Shown here piece after piece: positions 13,284 to 15,919 of a DNA stretch of 15,919 nucleotides. Under the pieces are notes generated by a model. It made no database searches, was not told where the DNA came from, and worked only from the letters and a program-made list of their open reading frames with translations. Every line of letters begins with the position of its first letter. The first letter of the stretch is position 1. The DNA is taken from contig CALLNA010000038.1 of the NCBI GenBank assembly GCA_938005655.1, positions 1 through 15,919 on the forward strand, written 5' to 3'. Position numbers and translations under genes: made by a program. The stretch is from an uncultured Novosphingobium sp. (GTDB taxonomy: Bacteria > Pseudomonadota > Alphaproteobacteria > Sphingomonadales > Sphingomonadaceae).

Positions 13284-13808
13284 TCAATCCTTCTTGAGCC
13301 TGGCCAGCGCGGCGAAGGGGTTCGCCGTGTCCTCGCCGAAGTAGCCGGAGGTCTTGCGGAACTCCTCCGCGTTCGGGCCTTCGAGGAACGGGTCGGTGGC
13401 GAGGGCGAGGCTCTGCGCGACGGCCTCGCCGAGGTCGAACTGGGTGCCGGCGAACTCGATCTCGTCGAGGTCGACCGCTGCCAGCTCCACCTCCTCGTCG
13501 GGGCGGTGGCCGCCGCTCGGCGGGACGAAGCGCAGGGTCAGGGGTTCGGAGATCGTGACGAGCAGGTCCTCGCCCGAGACCGCGCAGCCCTGGACGATCT
13601 CGGCGTCGAGCCGGCCTGTCGCCGCGATCGCCTGCTTGACCGGCTCCAGCGTCACCTCCGCGACGAGGCGGTGGATCGCGACCAGGCCGAAGCGCCGGGC
13701 CAGCGCCTGCCGCTCGGCCTCGTTTGCCTCCAGCCGCACCGGCTCGTTGCCGATCGAGCGGGTGTCGATGATCCGGCTGAACTCGGGCCGGCTGAACTCG
13801 GGCGTCAT
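13284..13808 (-). CDS. YceD family protein (DUF177)
   Basis: A 174-residue cytoplasmic protein of the YceD/DUF177 family. The family has been linked to 23S rRNA accumulation in plants and often neighbours rpmF in bacteria; here rpmF is absent. Family marks are VTLEPVKQAI, GCAVSGEDLLVTISEPLTLRFVP, then an acidic EEVELAAVDLDEIEFAGTQFDLGEAVAQSLALATDPF block and the C-terminal NPFAALARLKKD. The typical paired cysteines of many homologues are not evident; one Cys is seen in QGCAV. The ATG at 13808 overlaps the stop of the bc1 chaperone gene as ATGA, so the two are coupled. Codons 3-12 are an exact 15-base tandem duplication giving PEFSRPEFSR. Confidence 0.9.
   Translation of the reverse strand: MTPEFSRPEFSRIIDTRSIGNEPVRLEANEAERQALARRFGLVAIHRLVAEVTLEPVKQAIAATGRLDAEIVQGCAVSGEDLLVTISEPLTLRFVPPSGGHRPDEEVELAAVDLDEIEFAGTQFDLGEAVAQSLALATDPFLEGPNAEEFRKTSGYFGEDTANPFAALARLKKD
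13773..13802. repeat. Exact 15-base tandem duplication inside yceD
   Basis: CCGGCTGAACTCGGG occurs at 13773-13787 and again, adjoining, at 13788-13802. Read on the minus strand it encodes PEFSR twice at residues 3-12 of the YceD protein. The duplication is in frame and leaves the protein intact. Confidence 0.95.
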
Positions 13809-14320
13809 GCGAAGTCGCCGGCGAGCAGCCGGTCGGCGGGCAGGGCGTCGACCCGCTCGGCGAGCGCCTTGAACCGCGCCGCGACCAGGCCCGGCTCACC
13901 GCCGTCGGCCAGGCTGACGTTGCGGTCGATCGCCTCGGCCAGGGCCGTGTCGTCGTTCGCCGCCAGGGCCTCGCGATAGGCGCCGAGGCGGCCGCCGAGC
14001 GCGCTCATCAGCCGGCCCATGTGCTTGCCCACGACGATGTCGCCCACGCCGCTCTGGCGGAGCTGGCCGTCCATATCGTCGACGAACAGCTCGGTCAGCC
14101 GCGCCGAGGCCGGGATCAGCGCGGGCTCGCGCTCCATCCGCAGGAGCACGGCCGAGAGGACCAGGGTGATCGCGTCGAACCGGCCGGGCACGGTGTCGGC
14201 CACCCGGCATTCGGCGTACCAGGCGGGATCGCGCGAGAGCTCGACGATCTTGTGCCATAGCGGGCGGACCTCGGCGCGGTCGTCGGGACGCTTGCCGAAC
14301 AGGCGGGAAAACAGGGACAC
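13805..14320 (-). CDS. Ubiquinol-cytochrome c chaperone (CBP3/UQCC1 type)
   Basis: A 171-residue protein of the family named for yeast Cbp3, an assembly factor for cytochrome b and the bc1 complex. Family features are LWHKIVELSRDPAWYAECRVADTVPGRFDAITLVLSAVLLRME (about 21-63) and LTELFVDDMDGQLRQSGVGDIVVGKHMGRLMSALGGRLGAYREAL (75-119). There is no signal peptide; it is presumed to work at the cytoplasmic side of the inner membrane. The start is a GTG at 14320, supported by AAAGGAA a few bases upstream and by the family N-terminus MSLFSRLFGK. It is the first gene of a two-gene minus-strand unit with yceD (ATGA overlap), divergent from bamE. The bc1 subunit genes are not in the window. Confidence 0.93.
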   Translation of the reverse strand: MSLFSRLFGKRPDDRAEVRPLWHKIVELSRDPAWYAECRVADTVPGRFDAITLVLSAVLLRMEREPALIPASARLTELFVDDMDGQLRQSGVGDIVVGKHMGRLMSALGGRLGAYREALAANDDTALAEAIDRNVSLADGGEPGLVAARFKALAERVDALPADRLLAGDFA

Positions 14321-14324
14321 CGCA

Positions 14325-14331
14325 TTCCTTT
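14325..14331 (-). promoter_or_regulatory. Ribosome binding site that sets a GTG start
   Basis: On the minus strand AAAGGAA lies four bases before the GTG at 14320. No in-frame ATG is nearby, so it decides the start of the bc1 chaperone gene. Confidence 0.7.
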
Positions 14332-14379
14332 CATTCAGCCGGGATTAAACGCGGCCGGCCGATCGACCGGCGAACCACA

Positions 14380-14456
14380 GCGCCATTGCGCTGCCTGCCC
14401 GGGAGCCCTAAGGCTTCGGGCCGATATATGCGTAATGGCAGGGCTGGCAATGGCGC
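14380..14456. promoter_or_regulatory. Nested inverted repeats between divergent genes
   Basis: GCGCCATTGC at 14380-14389 is an exact inverted copy of GCAATGGCGC at 14447-14456. Between them, 14397-14421 folds into a hairpin with a stem of about ten pairs, one bulged G and a CTAA loop. The whole sits between the bc1 chaperone and bamE starts. It may be an operator, an mRNA leader structure for bamE or a decayed repeat; I found no clear promoter boxes. Confidence 0.45.
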
Positions 14457-14490
14457 GGCCGCTCGCCAGTGAATCGACCGGAGCGAATTG

Positions 14491-14985
14491 ATGCAGAGGA
14501 TGGGACGGATCGTTGGAGGCCTCGGGGCGGCGGTCGTGCTGGCGGCGATGGCCGGGGGCTGCGCTTCGATCAAGGACCACCGCGGCTACATCGTCGACCA
14601 GGCGCTGGTCGAATCGGTCCAGCCGGGCATCGACAACCGCACCTCGGTCGAACGCGCGCTCGGCCGCCCGAGCTTCGCCAGCCAGTTCGGCGAGCAGGCC
14701 TGGTACTACGTCTCGGTCGATACGCGGCAGCGGCCTTTCGCCCGCGCCCGCACCCACGACCAGTCGGTGCTGCGCATCCGCTTCGACGCGAAAGGCAATG
14801 TCGCCGCGATCGACAAGGCCGGCCCGGAGAAGATCGCGCGGCTCGATCCCGAGCACAAGAAGACGCCGACGCTCGGCCGCGACCGCGGGTTCCTCGAAGA
14901 CCTGTTCGGCAATATCGGCACGGTCGGCTCGGGCCTGGGCGGCCCGGCGGCCGGCGGCTCGACCGGCGGACCCAACGGTTCGTAG
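14491..14985 (+). CDS. bamE: Outer membrane assembly lipoprotein BamE
   Basis: BamE (SmpA/OmlA) is a small lipoprotein of the BAM complex that inserts beta-barrel proteins into the outer membrane. The 164-residue product has a signal peptide ending in lipobox AGGC (C24), then the BamE fold: QALVESVQPGIDNRTSVERALGRPSFASQFGEQAWYYVSVDTRQRPF (37-83) and QSVLRIRFDAKGNVAAID (91-108). Its C-terminus carries an extra low-complexity tail GLGGPAAGGSTGGPNGS. A TTG directly before the ATG is in frame, but the ATG at 14491 is the natural start; GGAG lies about ten bases upstream. It is divergent from the bc1 chaperone and followed after 61 bases by hslV, which seems to have its own promoter. Confidence 0.93.
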   Translation: MQRMGRIVGGLGAAVVLAAMAGGCASIKDHRGYIVDQALVESVQPGIDNRTSVERALGRPSFASQFGEQAWYYVSVDTRQRPFARARTHDQSVLRIRFDAKGNVAAIDKAGPEKIARLDPEHKKTPTLGRDRGFLEDLFGNIGTVGSGLGGPAAGGSTGGPNGS

Positions 14986-15010
14986 GATCTGATCCGGGAC
15001 GCCGCGCCGT

Positions 15011-15038
15011 CTTGAAGGCGGCTCGCCGCACCCCATAT
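15011..15038 (+). promoter_or_regulatory. Heat-shock (sigma-32) promoter for hslVU
   Basis: CTTGAA at 15011-15016, a 14-base spacer, and CCCCATAT at 15031-15038 match the RpoH consensus known from E. coli and alphaproteobacteria (CTTGAA, 13-17 bases, CCCCATnT). It sits directly upstream of hslV, a classic heat-shock gene. Initiation seven to nine bases after the -10 would fall at about 15045-15047, on or next to the hslV start codon. Confidence 0.8.
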
Positions 15039-15046
15039 CCCGCGGC

Positions 15047-15607
15047 ATGGACGAGAGCAGGGCAAGCCACGGCCTGATCCAGTGGCACGGGACCACCATC
15101 ATCGGGGTCAAGAAGAACGGCCGCACGGTCATCGCCGGCGACGGCCAGGTCTCCATGGGCAACACGGTGATGAAGCCGAACGCCCGCAAGGTCCGCCGCA
15201 TCGGAGAGGGCGGCAAGGTCATCGCCGGCTTCGCCGGGGCGACCGCCGACGCCTTCACCCTGTTCGAACGGCTGGAGAAGAAGCTGGAGCAGCATCGTGG
15301 CCAGCTCATGCGCGCGGCGGTAGAGCTGGCCAAGGACTGGCGCACCGACAAGTACCTGCGCAACCTCGAGGCGCTGATGATCGTCGCCGACGCCGAGACC
15401 ATGCTGATCCTCACCGGCAACGGCGACGTGCTGGAGCCGGAAGGCGGGATCGCCGCGATCGGCTCGGGCGGCAACTACGCGCTGTCGGCCGCCCGCGCCC
15501 TCACCGACTACGAGGACGACGCCGAGAAGATCGCCCGCCGCGCGATGCAGGTTGCCGCGGAAGTCTGCGTCTTCACCAACGACCGGGTGACGGTCGAGAC
15601 GATTTGA
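15047..15607 (+). CDS. hslV: ATP-dependent protease subunit HslV
   Basis: HslV (ClpQ) is the proteasome-like peptidase that forms two stacked hexamers and works with the HslU unfoldase on misfolded and regulatory proteins in the cytoplasm. The 186-residue product has the N-terminal threonine block HGTTIIGVKKNGRTVIAGDGQVSMGNTVMKPNARKVRRI, then GKVIAGFAGATADAFTLFERLE and GNGDVLEPEGGIAAIGSGGNYALSAARAL. The catalytic threonine would be T16, so 15 residues must be removed. No Shine-Dalgarno sequence precedes the ATG and the heat-shock promoter sits so close that the mRNA may be leaderless. hslU begins 20 bases after the stop. Confidence 0.96.
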   Translation: MDESRASHGLIQWHGTTIIGVKKNGRTVIAGDGQVSMGNTVMKPNARKVRRIGEGGKVIAGFAGATADAFTLFERLEKKLEQHRGQLMRAAVELAKDWRTDKYLRNLEALMIVADAETMLILTGNGDVLEPEGGIAAIGSGGNYALSAARALTDYEDDAEKIARRAMQVAAEVCVFTNDRVTVETI

Positions 15608-15627
15608 TCGATCCTCCCGAGAGCAGA

Positions 15628-15919
15628 ATGAACGACAACCTCACCCCCAAAGCCATCGTCCGTGCCCTGGACGAGCACATCATCGGCCAGCAGGACGCCA
15701 AGCGCGCGGTCGCCGTGGCGCTGCGCAACCGCTGGCGCCGCCAGCGCCTCTCGCCCGAGCTGCGCGACGAGGTCACGCCCAAGAACATCCTGATGATCGG
15801 GCCGACCGGCTGCGGCAAGACCGAGATCAGCCGCCGCCTCGCCAGGCTGGCCGACGCACCTTTTGTCAAGGTCGAGGCGACCAAGTTCACCGAGGTCGGC
15901 TATGTCGGCCGCGACGTCG
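15628..15919 (+). CDS. hslU: ATP-dependent protease ATPase HslU, 5' part
   Basis: HslU (ClpY) is the AAA+ unfoldase that feeds substrates to HslV. Only the first 97 codons are in the window, and the frame is intact to the right edge. They begin MNDNLTPKAIVRALDEHIIGQQDAKRAVAVALRNRWRR and include the Walker A motif GPTGCGKTE (about 59-67) and FVKVEATKFTEVGYVGRDV, all typical of the family N-terminus. The gene follows hslV at 20 bases and is surely expressed with it; the ATG at 15628 has a modest purine-rich GAGAG upstream. Confidence 0.97.
   Translation, partial: MNDNLTPKAIVRALDEHIIGQQDAKRAVAVALRNRWRRQRLSPELRDEVTPKNILMIGPTGCGKTEISRRLARLADAPFVKVEATKFTEVGYVGRDV

Overview
This GC-rich window of roughly 70% G+C reads as ordinary chromosome of an alphaproteobacterium, most likely a sphingomonad. 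The inference rests on protein style (COQ9, a CBP3-type ubiquinol-cytochrome c chaperone beside a YceD/DUF177 protein, BamE, HslVU) and on two kinds of inverted palindromic intergenic repeats of a sort I associate with sphingomonad genomes. No tRNA, rRNA, CRISPR array, transposase, phage gene or recognisable defence system was seen. No stretch longer than 300 bases lacks a gene; the longest gaps are 221-252 bases and hold repeats or low-GC DNA.

Layout. (a) 1-1340: an aspartate/aromatic aminotransferase on the plus strand, with a possible divergent gene cut by the left edge. (b) 1341-2365: a low-GC islet (about 45-60% in hand-counted lines) with one unrecognised lipoprotein gene on the minus strand. 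(c) 6229 down to 2366: a compact minus-strand operon of SCO copper chaperone, cysteine-cluster protein, YgjP-type metallopeptidase, small membrane protein of unknown function, ribD and ribE. Four of its five junctions overlap by 13-16 bases. (d) 6310-7603: a secreted ankyrin-repeat protein and COQ9. (e) 7602-9739: ferrous iron uptake by feoA-feoB, preceded by a Fur-like site. (f) 9740-10537: a paired-palindrome repeat, then ssb. (g) 10501-13062: an AraC-type regulator, whose gene tail overlaps ssb in antisense, divergent from a cupin gene and a family III CoA-transferase gene. (h) 13094-13183: a second paired-palindrome repeat. (i) 14320 down to 13284: cytochrome bc1 chaperone and YceD, divergent from bamE. 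(j) 15011 to the end: a strong-looking heat-shock promoter, hslV, and the start of hslU.

Functional themes are respiratory-chain assembly (SCO for the CuA site of cytochrome oxidase, COQ9 for ubiquinone, CBP3-like chaperone for bc1), riboflavin synthesis, iron import and protein quality control. The small AraC/cupin/CoA-transferase locus is the only part that looks like an uncharacterised metabolic unit. Both of its enzymes lack a residue their families normally use, judged from remembered motifs. I found no convincing new system; the most useful second-look items are the hslV promoter and probable leaderless start, the two repeats, the cupin/CoA-transferase pair and the low-GC islet.
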